Below, piece after piece: positions 53,004 to 62,458 of a DNA stretch of 64,000 nt; positions within the stretch are counted from its first letter, which is position 1, and every line of letters begins with the position of its first letter. Both the position numbers and the translations under genes were made by a program. The stretch comes from Demequina gelatinilytica. GTDB taxonomy: Bacteria > Actinomycetota > Actinomycetes > Actinomycetales > Demequinaceae. The DNA lies in contig NZ_BBLV01000013.1 in the NCBI RefSeq assembly GCF_000971115.1, forward strand, positions 19,960-83,959. The letters run 5' to 3'. Below the pieces are notes generated by a model. That model saw only the letters and a list, made by a program, of their open reading frames with translations, was not told the DNA's origin and searched no databases.

Positions 53004-54794
53004 ATGCCCTCCTCCCGCGCTCCGCGTCTCGCGGATCCGCGGCTCCGCCAGCGCCTGGTGGCGCTCGCGCTGCTCGCGGTGCTCGTGGTGTTCGCCGGAC
53101 GCCTGGTCATGGTGCAGGCGGTCAACGCCAAGTCGATCGCCGCGAGCGCGCTCGAGCAGCGGCTGGTCACCGTGCCGATCACCACGCCCCGCGCCGACAT
53201 CGTCGACCGCGACGGCGTGGTGCTCGCCACGTCGGTCGAGCGCTACAACGTGGGCGTGAACCAGCAGAAGATCCTCGAGTTCAAGCGGGTAGAGGACGGT
53301 CAGGTGGTCGCCGAGGGACCGGCCGGAGCGGCCGAGATCCTCGCACCGATCCTCGACATGGACCCGGATGAGCTCGGCGCGAAGATGGTGGGCGACAGCA
53401 CGTTCGTGTACCTGAAGAAGGACATCTCGACCGAGACCTGGGAGCTCATCTCCGCGGAGAACATCCTCGGGATCGAGCCCGAGAGGGTCGAGAAGCGGAT
53501 CTACCCGAACGGCGCGCTCGCCGGCAACGTGGTGGGCTTCATGGGAGGCGCGGCGGAGGGCAACGACAGCGTGGGCCTCACGGGCGTCGAGGCGGCGTAC
53601 GAGGACGAGCTCGAGGGCACGCCGGGTTCGCGCACGTACGAGAAGGACAACACCGGCGCGTTCATGATCCCCACCGGCGTCCAGGAGGAGACCGCGGCGG
53701 TCCCGGGCGAGGACGTGGTGCTCACCATCGACCGCGACATCCAGTGGTACGCGCAGCAGCGCGCCCAGGAGGCGATGACCACCACGGGCGCGAGCGAGGC
53801 GATGGTCGTGGTCCAGGACGTCACCACGGGCGAGATCCTCGCGCTGGTCGACTCCGACAGCGTCGACCCCAACGACGCCGCGGCCTCGGACGTTGAGGAC
53901 CGCGGTGCGCGCTCCGTGTCGACCGTGTTCGAGCCCGGATCCACCGCGAAGGTCATCACCATGGCGGCCGCGCTCGAGGAGGGGGTCGCGACGCCGCTCT
54001 CGCGCTTCACCGCGCCGTACAAGTACACGACCGCCAACGACCAGACCTTCCGCGACTCGCACGACCTCGGGACGCAGAAGCTCACGCTGGCGGGCATCCT
54101 CGCGATCTCCTCCAACACCGGCACGGTCCAGGTGGGCGAGCTCCTCACCGCGAAGCAGCGCTGGGAGTACCTGGACAAGTTCGGCTTCGGGCAGACCACG
54201 GGCGTGGGCCTGCTCGCGGAGTCGCCCGGCATCCTCCACGACTACGAGGACTGGGACGGCCGCACCACGTGGGCGGTGACGTTCGGCCAGGGCGTCTCCG
54301 TCACGGCGCTGCAGGCCACGCAGGTCTACTCGATCATCGCGAATGGCGGCGTGAAGAAGCAGCCCACCGTGATCAAGGGGTTCCGCGACCCCGACGGCAC
54401 CATCGTCCCCGCGGAGACCGCGGAGGACGAGCGGGTGATCTCCGAGTCCACGGCGGCCCAGCTCATGACGATGCTCGAGGATGTGACCGAGGCCGGCGGC
54501 ACCGGTGTGCTCGCGAAGATCGACGGCTATCGCGTCGCAGGCAAGACGGGAACCGCGCAGGCGACGGGTCCGGACGGCAAGCTCAGCTCCTACGTCGCGT
54601 CGTTCATCGGCATCGCGCCGGCCGACGACCCGCGTATCGTCGTGTCCGTCATCCTGCGGGATCCGAAGACCGAGATCTGGGGCGGGACCACGGCGGCACC
54701 CGTGTTCAAGGACGTGGCGACCTTCGCGCTGCAGACCTTGCGCGTGCCGCCGTCGACGTCGAAGCCCACGCTGTACCCGACCACCTGGAAGTGA
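53004..54794 (+). CDS. ftsI: Septal class B penicillin-binding protein (FtsI/PBP3 type)
   Basis: A 596-residue transpeptidase that crosslinks septal peptidoglycan. N-terminal membrane anchor (about 18-38), PBP dimer domain (about 55-225, with RADIVDRDGVVLA), then the transpeptidase domain with active-site S313 in the SxxK motif STAK, an SSN triad in LAISSNTGTVQ, and K514-T-G. Start ATG at 53004, 5 nt after ftsL. No C-terminal PASTA domain is seen. Confidence 0.95.
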   Translation: MPSSRAPRLADPRLRQRLVALALLAVLVVFAGRLVMVQAVNAKSIAASALEQRLVTVPITTPRADIVDRDGVVLATSVERYNVGVNQQKILEFKRVEDGQVVAEGPAGAAEILAPILDMDPDELGAKMVGDSTFVYLKKDISTETWELISAENILGIEPERVEKRIYPNGALAGNVVGFMGGAAEGNDSVGLTGVEAAYEDELEGTPGSRTYEKDNTGAFMIPTGVQEETAAVPGEDVVLTIDRDIQWYAQQRAQEAMTTTGASEAMVVVQDVTTGEILALVDSDSVDPNDAAASDVEDRGARSVSTVFEPGSTAKVITMAAALEEGVATPLSRFTAPYKYTTANDQTFRDSHDLGTQKLTLAGILAISSNTGTVQVGELLTAKQRWEYLDKFGFGQTTGVGLLAESPGILHDYEDWDGRTTWAVTFGQGVSVTALQATQVYSIIANGGVKKQPTVIKGFRDPDGTIVPAETAEDERVISESTAAQLMTMLEDVTEAGGTGVLAKIDGYRVAGKTGTAQATGPDGKLSSYVASFIGIAPADDPRIVVSVILRDPKTEIWGGTTAAPVFKDVATFALQTLRVPPSTSKPTLYPTTWK

Positions 54795-54796
54795 GA

Positions 54797-56335
54797 ATGC
54801 CGGACCTTACGATGCGCCCGAGCCGCGTCGCCGGCGCCCTGCTGAGCGCCATCGAGGCGCGCGTGGGCGCCGACCTCCACGGCGCCGACGTGCGCGTGAC
54901 GGGGGCGACCGTCGACTCGCGCGACGTCCATGCGGGCGACCTGTTCTGCGCGCTGCCGGGCGAGAACGTCCACGGCGCACGCTTCGCGGCCCAGGCCGTC
55001 GCCAACGGCGCCACCGCGATCCTCACCGACGCCGACGGCGCCGCGCAGTCGCTCGCGACCGGCGTGCCCGTGCTGGTGGTCACGCATCCGCGCCGCTCCG
55101 CCGCGCTCGCCGCCGCCGAGGTCTACGGCGACCCGTCGCGCGACGTCCCGCTGATCGGGCTCACGGGCACCAACGGCAAGACCACCACCGCCTTCCTCAC
55201 CGAGGGCGCCCTGCGCATGGCCCATGCCCAGGTGGGCCTTCTCGGCACGGTCGAGATGCGCATCGGCGACGAGTCTGCACCGGCCGCACGCACCACCACC
55301 GAGGCCCCGATGCTCCAGGGCCTGCTCGCGCGCATGCGCGAGGTGGGCGTCACCGCCGCGGTCGCCGAGGCGTCCTCGCAGGCGATCGCGCTCGAGCGCG
55401 TGACCGCGACGCGGTTCGCGGTGGTGCTGTTCACCAACCTCTCGTACGAGCACCTCGACTTCCACCACACCATGGAGGAGTACTTCGAGGAGAAGGCGCG
55501 CATCTTCACCCCCGAGTTCGCGGAGCGCGCGGTGGTGCTGATCGACGACGAGTGGGGGAGGCGCCTGGTCGACGAGGTCACGGTGCCCGTCGAGACCGTC
55601 GCGACGCGTCCCGGCACGCCATGGGCCGACTGGAACGCGATCGACGCGGTCCCGACCGCGCGCGGCGGCATGCGGTTCGTGCTCGTCGCTCCCGACGGCA
55701 GCCGCCACGACGTCGACATCCCGCTGCCGGGGCTCATCAACGTGTCGAACGCGACCGGGGCGATCGTCGCCGCGCACGCGCTCGGCGTGCCGCTCGAGGC
55801 TGCGATCCGCGGCGTCGAGACCGCGCGTCCCGTGCCCGGCCGCACGGAGATCGTCACCACGCGCGACGCCGCCACGCCCATGACCGTGGTGGACTACGCC
55901 CACACGCCGGACGGCATCGCGAGCGTGCTCGAGGCCATGCGGCTGGTCACCCCGGGCCGGATCATCATCGTCTTCGGCTGCGACGGGCTGCGGGACGACT
56001 CGAAGCGTCCGGGCCTCGGCGCAGCGGCCGCGACGCACGCGGACATCGTCATCGTCACCGACGAGAACCCGCGCACGGAGCCGCCCGAGCACATCCGCGC
56101 GCGCATCCTGGAGGGCGTCGACGCGGAGCGTCCCGACCGTCGCGATGTGCTCGAGATCTTCCCGCGGGTCGCCGCGATCGAGGCCGCCGTGCGGCTCGCG
56201 CAACCCGAGGACACCATCATCGCCACCGGCAAGGGGCACGAGACCACGCAGGAGATCGACGGAGTGCACCATCCCTACACCGATGCAGGCGCCTTCCTCG
56301 ATGCGCTCGTCGCGGCCGCCGAGGACCGCGCGTGA
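54797..56335 (+). CDS. murE: UDP-MurNAc-tripeptide synthetase MurE
   Basis: A 512-residue Mur ligase adding the third amino acid to UDP-MurNAc-dipeptide. ATP loop GLTGTNGKTTT near residue 124, the carbamylated-lysine region YEEKARIF, and the C-terminal DYAHTPDG...FGCDGLRDDSKRP block. In diaminopimelate-adding enzymes the substrate motif is DNPR; here it reads ENPR (TDENPRTEPP, about residue 424). The third-position amino acid therefore cannot be assumed. ATG at 54797, 2 nt after ftsI. Coupled to murF by GTGA. Confidence 0.94.
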   Translation: MPDLTMRPSRVAGALLSAIEARVGADLHGADVRVTGATVDSRDVHAGDLFCALPGENVHGARFAAQAVANGATAILTDADGAAQSLATGVPVLVVTHPRRSAALAAAEVYGDPSRDVPLIGLTGTNGKTTTAFLTEGALRMAHAQVGLLGTVEMRIGDESAPAARTTTEAPMLQGLLARMREVGVTAAVAEASSQAIALERVTATRFAVVLFTNLSYEHLDFHHTMEEYFEEKARIFTPEFAERAVVLIDDEWGRRLVDEVTVPVETVATRPGTPWADWNAIDAVPTARGGMRFVLVAPDGSRHDVDIPLPGLINVSNATGAIVAAHALGVPLEAAIRGVETARPVPGRTEIVTTRDAATPMTVVDYAHTPDGIASVLEAMRLVTPGRIIIVFGCDGLRDDSKRPGLGAAAATHADIVIVTDENPRTEPPEHIRARILEGVDAERPDRRDVLEIFPRVAAIEAAVRLAQPEDTIIATGKGHETTQEIDGVHHPYTDAGAFLDALVAAAEDRA

Positions 56336-57693
56336 GGCCCGTCTCCGCGCAGTGGATCGCGAACGCGGTGAGCGGGACGCTCGCCGGCGACGTCGACACC
56401 ATGGTGAGCGGCGTCGACAAGGACTCGCGGGCCATCCAGCCGGGCTGGCTCTACGTCGCGTTCGTCGGTGAGCGGGTCGACGGTCACGACTACGTGCCCC
56501 AGGCGATGGCCGCCGGCGCGGCGCTGTGCCTCGTGTCGGAGCCGGTCGACGCCCCGCATGTGCTGGTGGTCGACGTCCAGGCCGCGCTGGGGGCGCTCGC
56601 TCGCGCCTACCTCGCGCTCCTGCGCACCGAGAACGAGCTCACGGTGATCGGCATCACGGGCTCGAACGGCAAGACCACCACCAAGGACCTGCTCGCGCAG
56701 GTGCTGCCCGACGTGGTCGCGCCGGTGGGCAGCTTCAACAACGAGATCGGCATGCCGCTCACCGTGCTGCGCGCCGACGCGTCCACGCGCCACCTGGTGC
56801 TCGAGATGGGCGCGAGCGGCCTCGGCCACATCGACTACCTCACGTCCATCGCACCTCTCGACATCGCGGTGGTGCTGACCGTCGGCACGGCGCACATGGG
56901 GGAGTACGCCTCGCCCGACGACGTCGCGGTCGCCAAGAGCGAGATCGTCAAGGGTCTGGTCCCTGGCGGCGTCGCGATCCTCAACGCGGACGATGCGCGG
57001 GTCGCGGCGATGGCCGCGGTCGCCGCGGGCGACGTGGTCACCTTCGGGACGTCGGAGTCCACCCACCGGGCGATCGGGCTCACGAGCGATCGGGGCCGCG
57101 CCTCGTTCGAGATCGGTGCGCTGCCTCGCCGCACGCTCACGCTCGTGGGCGAGCATCACGTCACCAACGCCCTCGCCGCCTTCTCGGTCGCCTTGCAGTG
57201 CGGCCTCGATGCGGAGCAGGCGTGGGAGTCGATCGCGGCCGCGCGGCCGCTGTCCGCGCACCGCATGGCGCTCACCGAGCGCCCCGACGGCGTCACCGTG
57301 ATCGACGACGCGTACAACGCCTCGATCGAGTCGGTCCGGGCCGCGCTGCGCGCGCTCAAGCTCGTCGCGGACGGCGGCCGCACGGTCGCGGTGCTCGGCG
57401 AGATCCGCGAGCTGGGCGAGTCGAGCATCGCGATCCACGAGCAGATCGGCACCGAGGTGGTGCGCCTGCGGATCGACCGCACGATCATCGTCGGAGCCGG
57501 GGCGCGGGCGGCCTACGTGGCCGCCGTGCGCGAGGGCTCATGGGGCGACGAGGCGGCGTACGTCGCTACACTCGACGAGGCACGAGCGCTCCTCGAGGAG
57601 ACGCTGCGGCCAGGGGACACCGTCCTCGTCAAGGCCTCCCACGGCTCCGGCCTGTGGGAGCTCGCGGATCAGCTCGTGGGAGGAGACGCATGA
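56332..57693 (+). CDS. murF: UDP-MurNAc-tripeptide--D-alanyl-D-alanine ligase
   Basis: A 453-residue MurF that adds D-Ala-D-Ala to complete the pentapeptide. Landmarks are VSGVDKDSRAIQPGWLYVAF, P-loop GITGSNGKTTTKD near residue 106, FNNEIGMPLTVL, LEMGASGLGHIDYLTSI and VIDDAYNASIESVRAAL. GTG start at 56332 overlaps the murE stop; the end overlaps mraY by ATGA. Confidence 0.96.
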   Translation: MRPVSAQWIANAVSGTLAGDVDTMVSGVDKDSRAIQPGWLYVAFVGERVDGHDYVPQAMAAGAALCLVSEPVDAPHVLVVDVQAALGALARAYLALLRTENELTVIGITGSNGKTTTKDLLAQVLPDVVAPVGSFNNEIGMPLTVLRADASTRHLVLEMGASGLGHIDYLTSIAPLDIAVVLTVGTAHMGEYASPDDVAVAKSEIVKGLVPGGVAILNADDARVAAMAAVAAGDVVTFGTSESTHRAIGLTSDRGRASFEIGALPRRTLTLVGEHHVTNALAAFSVALQCGLDAEQAWESIAAARPLSAHRMALTERPDGVTVIDDAYNASIESVRAALRALKLVADGGRTVAVLGEIRELGESSIAIHEQIGTEVVRLRIDRTIIVGAGARAAYVAAVREGSWGDEAAYVATLDEARALLEETLRPGDTVLVKASHGSGLWELADQLVGGDA

Positions 57694-58775
57694 AGGCGGT
57701 CGTGTTCGCGGCGGGGCTCGGAGTCCTGCTCTCGCTCATCGCGACCCCCGTGCTCATCCGCTACCTCACGCACCGTCAGTTCGGCCAGTTCATCCGCCAG
57801 GACGGCCCGGCAAGCCACCACGTCAAGCGCGGTACCCCGACCATGGGCGGCGTCGTCATCATCCTGGCGGCCGTGCTCGCGTGGCTCGGTGGCAACGTGC
57901 TCGTGGGACGCATGCCCAGCGCATCGTCCATGCTCGTGGTCTTCCTCATGGTCGGCCTCGGGCTCGTGGGCTTCCTCGACGACGCGATCAAGATCTCGCG
58001 CGAGCGCTCGCTCGGGCTCAAGGCGCGGTGGAAGTTCCTGGGCCAGGGCGTCGTGGGCATCACGTTCGGCATCCTCGCGCTGCAGTTCCCGAACGCGCAG
58101 GGGGTGACGCCCGCGGACACCGCCATCTCGTTCCTGCGCGACACCAACCTGGACCTCGCGCTGTGGGGCACCACGGCCGGGATCATCCTCTTCGTGCTGT
58201 GGTCGAACCTGCTCATCACGGCGTGGTCCAACGCGGTCAACCTCACGGACGGCCTCGATGGGCTCGCCTCGGGCACCGCGGTCATCTTCTTCGCCGCCTA
58301 CGTGCTCATCGGCGTGTGGCAGATCAACCAGACGTGCGGCGTGTCCGACGCGGGCGGCACCTGCTACGAGGTCCGTGATCCGTGGGACCTCGCGATCCTC
58401 GCCGGCGCGATCGCCGGTGCGTGCCTGGGCTTCCTGTGGTGGAACACCAGCCCCGCGAAGATCTTCATGGGCGACACGGGTTCGCTCGCGCTCGGCGGCG
58501 CGATCGCGGGCATGACGATGGTGACGCGGACCGAGCTGCTCGGAGTGATCGTGGGAGGGCTGTTCGTGCTCGAGGTCGCGAGCGCGGTCCTGCAGATCGG
58601 CTACTTCAAGATCTCGGGCGGCAAGCGGCTCTTCAAGATGGCGCCCATGCATCATCACTTCGAGCTGATGGGCTGGCACGAGGTCACCATCGTGACGCGG
58701 TTCTGGATCATCGCCGCGATGTTCACGGGCCTGGGCATCGGCCTCTTCTACGCGGAGTGGGTGGCCTCGCTGTGA
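57690..58775 (+). CDS. mraY: Phospho-N-acetylmuramoyl-pentapeptide transferase
   Basis: A 361-residue, ten-helix membrane enzyme that makes lipid I from UDP-MurNAc-pentapeptide and undecaprenyl phosphate. Conserved strings are GPASHHVKRGTPTMGG, FLDDAIK (metal/catalytic Asp pair), NAVNLTDGLDGLASG, MGDTGSLALGG and PMHHHFELMGW (HHH motif). A small loop with two cysteines (CGVSDAGGTCYEVRD, about 212-226) lies in an external loop and is less usual. Confidence 0.97.
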   Translation: MKAVVFAAGLGVLLSLIATPVLIRYLTHRQFGQFIRQDGPASHHVKRGTPTMGGVVIILAAVLAWLGGNVLVGRMPSASSMLVVFLMVGLGLVGFLDDAIKISRERSLGLKARWKFLGQGVVGITFGILALQFPNAQGVTPADTAISFLRDTNLDLALWGTTAGIILFVLWSNLLITAWSNAVNLTDGLDGLASGTAVIFFAAYVLIGVWQINQTCGVSDAGGTCYEVRDPWDLAILAGAIAGACLGFLWWNTSPAKIFMGDTGSLALGGAIAGMTMVTRTELLGVIVGGLFVLEVASAVLQIGYFKISGGKRLFKMAPMHHHFELMGWHEVTIVTRFWIIAAMFTGLGIGLFYAEWVASL

Positions 58776-60148
58776 CGGACCTGACGACCCTCGAGGGCCG
58801 TCGCGTCCTCGTGCTCGGGGTCGGCATCGCCGGCACCTCGGCGGCCGAGGTCACGCGCGAGCTGGGCGGCACCGCGGTCACGGTGGACGCGAACGGTCAG
58901 GCGGACCACCGCGACGTCGCTGAGCTCGACCTGTCGACGTTCGACGTCGTGATGGCGTCGCCGGGCTTCCCGCCCCACTCCGCGGCGGTGAAGGCCTGCG
59001 AGGCCGCGGGCCTGGAGATCTGGTCGGAGATGGAGTTCGCGTGGCGCGTGCGCCGTCCGGGCATCCCGTGGGTCATGGTGACCGGCACCAACGGCAAGAC
59101 GACCACCACGCAGATGGTCGGCGCGATCGCGAAGGCGGGCGGTCTCGACGTCCGCGTGTGCGGCAACATGGGCATCCCCGTGATCCACGCCGCGCGCGAG
59201 GAGTCGGATCTGGTCGCGGTCGAGATCGCGAGCCTGCAGCTGCACTTCGCGCACACCATCTCGCCGCACGCCGCCGTGTGCCTCAACGCGGACGACGACC
59301 ACACGGACTGGCACGGCAGCCTCGAGGCGTACCGGGCCGACAAGGCGAAGGTCTATCAGCACGTGCAGGTGGCCTGCGTGTACCCGGCGGCCGATGCGCG
59401 GGTCGAGGCCATGGTCGCGGACGCCGAGGTTGTCGACGGCGCCCGCGCGATCGGCGTGACGCTCGGCTCGCCCGGGCCGTCGCAGCTGGGCGTCGTCGAA
59501 GGGCTGCTGGTGGACCGGGCGTTCCACCCCGACCGCCATCGCGCCGCGGCGGAGATCGGCGAGATCGACGACCTCGCGCACCTGGTCGCCGGCGACGTGC
59601 CCCCGTACCTGGTCACCAACGCCCTCGCGGCGGCCGCGCTGTGCCGCGCGGTCGGCGTCGGCGCCGAGGCGGTGCGCGACGGCTTGCGGTCGTTCCGCCT
59701 CGACCAGCATCGGACCGCATGGGTGCGCGACGTCGACGGCGTGAGCTACGTCGACGACTCGAAGGCGACCAACGCGCATGCGGTGCAGGCCGCGTTCGGC
59801 GGGCGTGCCGCGAGCTCCGTCGTGTGGATCGCCGGCGGGCTTGCGAAGGGTCAGGAGTTCGAGGGGCTCGTCGCGCACGTGCGGGACCGGGTCCGGGCCG
59901 CGGTGCTCATCGGCGTGGACCAGGAGCCGCTGCGCAGCGCGCTCGCGACACACGCGCCCGATATACCCGTCCTGGCCGTCGAGCCGGGGGAGGATGTGAT
60001 GCAGCGGGCGGTCGACGCGGCCCGCGGGCTGGCTGAGGCAGGGGACACCGTCCTCCTCTCACCAGCCTGCGCATCGATGGATCAGTTCCGCAGCTACGCG
60101 GACCGAGGAGAGGCGTTCACCAGGGCGGTGGAGGCGATGGACCGCTAG
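58772..60148 (+). CDS. murD: UDP-MurNAc-L-alanine--D-glutamate ligase
   Basis: A 458-residue MurD adding D-Glu to UDP-MurNAc-L-Ala. N-terminal Rossmann-like GVGIAGTSAAEVTRELG, P-loop VTGTNGKTTTTQM near residue 107, ADDDHTDWHGSLEAYRADKAKVY (carbamylated Lys region), VDDSKATNAHAVQAAF and LLSPACASMDQFRSYADRGEAF. GTG at 58772 overlaps the mraY stop. ftsW starts 8 nt downstream with its own Shine-Dalgarno. Confidence 0.96.
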   Translation: MTDLTTLEGRRVLVLGVGIAGTSAAEVTRELGGTAVTVDANGQADHRDVAELDLSTFDVVMASPGFPPHSAAVKACEAAGLEIWSEMEFAWRVRRPGIPWVMVTGTNGKTTTTQMVGAIAKAGGLDVRVCGNMGIPVIHAAREESDLVAVEIASLQLHFAHTISPHAAVCLNADDDHTDWHGSLEAYRADKAKVYQHVQVACVYPAADARVEAMVADAEVVDGARAIGVTLGSPGPSQLGVVEGLLVDRAFHPDRHRAAAEIGEIDDLAHLVAGDVPPYLVTNALAAAALCRAVGVGAEAVRDGLRSFRLDQHRTAWVRDVDGVSYVDDSKATNAHAVQAAFGGRAASSVVWIAGGLAKGQEFEGLVAHVRDRVRAAVLIGVDQEPLRSALATHAPDIPVLAVEPGEDVMQRAVDAARGLAEAGDTVLLSPACASMDQFRSYADRGEAFTRAVEAMDR

Positions 60149-60156
60149 GAGGTGGC

Positions 60157-61353
60157 ATGACGGCGACTGCCGCTCGACGCGAGAGCGACGTCACGGCGTG
60201 GCGGTCACCCCTCGGCTCCTACTACCTCCTGGTCGTCGCGACCTCGGTGCTGGTCCTCGTCGGGCTGGCGGTGGTGCTGTCGAGCTCCTCGATCGCGTCG
60301 ATCCGCACCGGCACGGGCGCGTACACGGGATTCCTCACGCAGGCCATCGCGCTCGTGGTGGGCCTGGCGGCGCTCATCGTGGGCTCGCGGCTGCCGGTCG
60401 GCTTCCTGCGCAAGGCGGGCCCGCTGGTGCTGTATCTCGCGATCGGGCTGCTCTTCATGGTGCTCGCGACGGGTTCCTCGGTGGGCGGCAACAAGGCGTG
60501 GATCAACATCGCCGGCTTCAGCCTCCAGCCCTCCGAGATCGCGAAGCTGGGTCTCGCGCTGTACCTCGGCAACGTCCTCAGCCGCTTCCGCCACAAGCTC
60601 ACGCACCCGCGGGACATCCTGGTGCCCGGCGGCATCATGGCGATCTTCGTCATCGGGCTGGTGCTCGCGGGCCGCGACATGGGTACCGCGATGATCATGA
60701 CCGCGGTCGTCGCGATCGCCTTCTGGGTCGCCGGCGTCCCCACCAGGTTCTTCGTGATCGCGGGCACCGTCGGCGTGGGCCTGGGTGTGCTCCTGGTCTT
60801 CGCGGCCGACTCCCGTGTCGAGCGCATCAGCGACTGGTTCAACGGCGACTCGAGCTGGCAGCAGATCCACGGCACGCAGGCGCTCGCATCGGGCGGCCTG
60901 TGGGGGCTGGGCCCCGGCATGAGCCGTGAGAAGTGGGGCTGGCTGCCGGCCTCCGACAACGACTACATCTTCGCGATCATCGGCGAGGAGTTCGGCCTCA
61001 TCGGCACGCTGGTGATCCTCGCCGCGTACGCCATGCTGCTGGTCGCCGTCACCCGCATCGTCTCGCGCAGCACCGACAAGTTCGTCCAGATCTCCGCCGC
61101 CGCGATCGGCGCGTGGCTGATCGTCCAGGCATGCGTCAACATCGCCGTCGTCCTCGAGCTCGCGCCGGTCACCGGCGTGCCGCTCCCGCTCGTGTCCTCC
61201 GGAGGGTCCTCGCTCATCATGTCGCTCGCTGCAGTCGGTGTCCTCATGGCGTTCGCGCGCAACGAACCGGGGGCGCCCGAGGCGCTCGCGACGCGCACCA
61301 CCGTGGTGCGCCGCTCGCTCGCCGTGCTGTCGCGGGGGCGCCGCCGTGGCTAG
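60157..61353 (+). CDS. ftsW: Septal peptidoglycan polymerase FtsW
   Basis: A 398-residue SEDS-family glycosyltransferase with about ten membrane helices that polymerises lipid II at the septum with the class B PBP at 53004. Landmarks are GGNKAWINIAGFSLQPSEIAKL, the large external loop with HGTQALASGGLWGLGPGMSREKWGWLPASDNDYIFAIIGEEFG, and PVTGVPLPLVSSGGSSLI. ATG at 60157 follows AGGAGG. It overlaps murG by 8 nt. Confidence 0.96.
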   Translation: MTATAARRESDVTAWRSPLGSYYLLVVATSVLVLVGLAVVLSSSSIASIRTGTGAYTGFLTQAIALVVGLAALIVGSRLPVGFLRKAGPLVLYLAIGLLFMVLATGSSVGGNKAWINIAGFSLQPSEIAKLGLALYLGNVLSRFRHKLTHPRDILVPGGIMAIFVIGLVLAGRDMGTAMIMTAVVAIAFWVAGVPTRFFVIAGTVGVGLGVLLVFAADSRVERISDWFNGDSSWQQIHGTQALASGGLWGLGPGMSREKWGWLPASDNDYIFAIIGEEFGLIGTLVILAAYAMLLVAVTRIVSRSTDKFVQISAAAIGAWLIVQACVNIAVVLELAPVTGVPLPLVSSGGSSLIMSLAAVGVLMAFARNEPGAPEALATRTTVVRRSLAVLSRGRRRG

Positions 61354-62458
61354 CCTCCTGCTCGCCGGCGGCGGCACCGCAGGCCACGTCAACCCGCTTC
61401 TCGCGACCGCGGGTGCGCTGCTCGAGCGCGGGCACGACGTCACCGCGGTCGGCACGCCCGACGGGCTCGAGACGGAGCTGGTGCCGCGAGCAGGGCTCGA
61501 CCTCATCGAGATCGAGAAGGTGCCGTTCCCTCGCCGGCCCGACGCCGCGGCGCTGAGGTTCCCCGCGCGGCTGCGCGCTGCCGTCAAGGCCTCGGAGGCG
61601 GCCATCGACCGCGTCGCGGCCGACGCCGTGGTCGGCTTCGGCGGCTACGTCTCCACGCCCGTGTACCTGGCCGCGCGACGCCGCGGCCTTCCCATCATCG
61701 TGCACGAGGCCAACGCCAAGCCCGGGATCGCGAACCGGCTGGGCGCACGCCTCACGTCGCACGTGGCCGTCACGTTCCCCGGCACGCCGCTCCCGCACGC
61801 GGTGGTGACGGGCCTGCCGCTGCGCGCGGACCTCGAGGCGCTGGCGGCACGGCTGTCCGATCCCGACGGACGCGCCGCGGCCGCAAGCGCCGCGAAGCTG
61901 GAGCGCGGGTGGCCCGCCGACGCTCCCGTCCTCCTCGCGTTCGGCGGCTCGCTCGGCGCCGCGAGCCTCAACGCGGCGCTCGCTCAGGCGGTCGACACGC
62001 TCGTCGCGCGTGGCATCCACGTCATCCACCTCACCGGCAAGGGCAAGACCGAGGAGGCCTATCGCGCGCAGGCCGCGCTCCCGGTGCCGCAGCGGAGCAT
62101 GTACGCGGTATCGGAGTACGCGCACGACATGGCCGCGGCCTTCGCCGCCGCCGACGCGGTGGTGTGCCGCTCCGGTGCCGCCACCGTGTGCGAGATCGGT
62201 GCCCTGGGGCTGCCGGCGCTCTACGTGCCGCTGCCGCACGGCAACGGCGAGCAGGCCCTCAACGCCGCCGCCGCGGTCGAGGCCGGCGCAGCCCTGCTGG
62301 TCGCGGACGCGAGCCTCACCCCGGCCGCGCTGGTCATGAACGCCGAGCGCATGCTGCTCGACCCGGAGGCGGGCCCGCGCATGCGCGAGGCCACGCGGGG
62401 CATCGGCATCTCGGATGGCGCGGCCCGGCTGTGCGCCATGATCGAGGGGGCCCTGTGA
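61346..62458 (+). CDS. murG: UDP-N-acetylglucosamine--lipid I GlcNAc transferase
   Basis: A 370-residue GT-B glycosyltransferase converting lipid I to lipid II. Gly-rich loop LLAGGGTAGHVNPLLA at the start, VGFGGYVSTPVYLAARRRGLPIIVHEANAKPGIANRL, LAFGGSLGAASLN, and the donor-site ADAVVCRSGAATVCEIGALGLPALYVPLPHGNGEQALNA. GTG at 61346 lies inside the ftsW end. murC follows with GTGA. Confidence 0.96.
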   Translation: MASLLLAGGGTAGHVNPLLATAGALLERGHDVTAVGTPDGLETELVPRAGLDLIEIEKVPFPRRPDAAALRFPARLRAAVKASEAAIDRVAADAVVGFGGYVSTPVYLAARRRGLPIIVHEANAKPGIANRLGARLTSHVAVTFPGTPLPHAVVTGLPLRADLEALAARLSDPDGRAAAASAAKLERGWPADAPVLLAFGGSLGAASLNAALAQAVDTLVARGIHVIHLTGKGKTEEAYRAQAALPVPQRSMYAVSEYAHDMAAAFAAADAVVCRSGAATVCEIGALGLPALYVPLPHGNGEQALNAAAAVEAGAALLVADASLTPAALVMNAERMLLDPEAGPRMREATRGIGISDGAARLCAMIEGAL

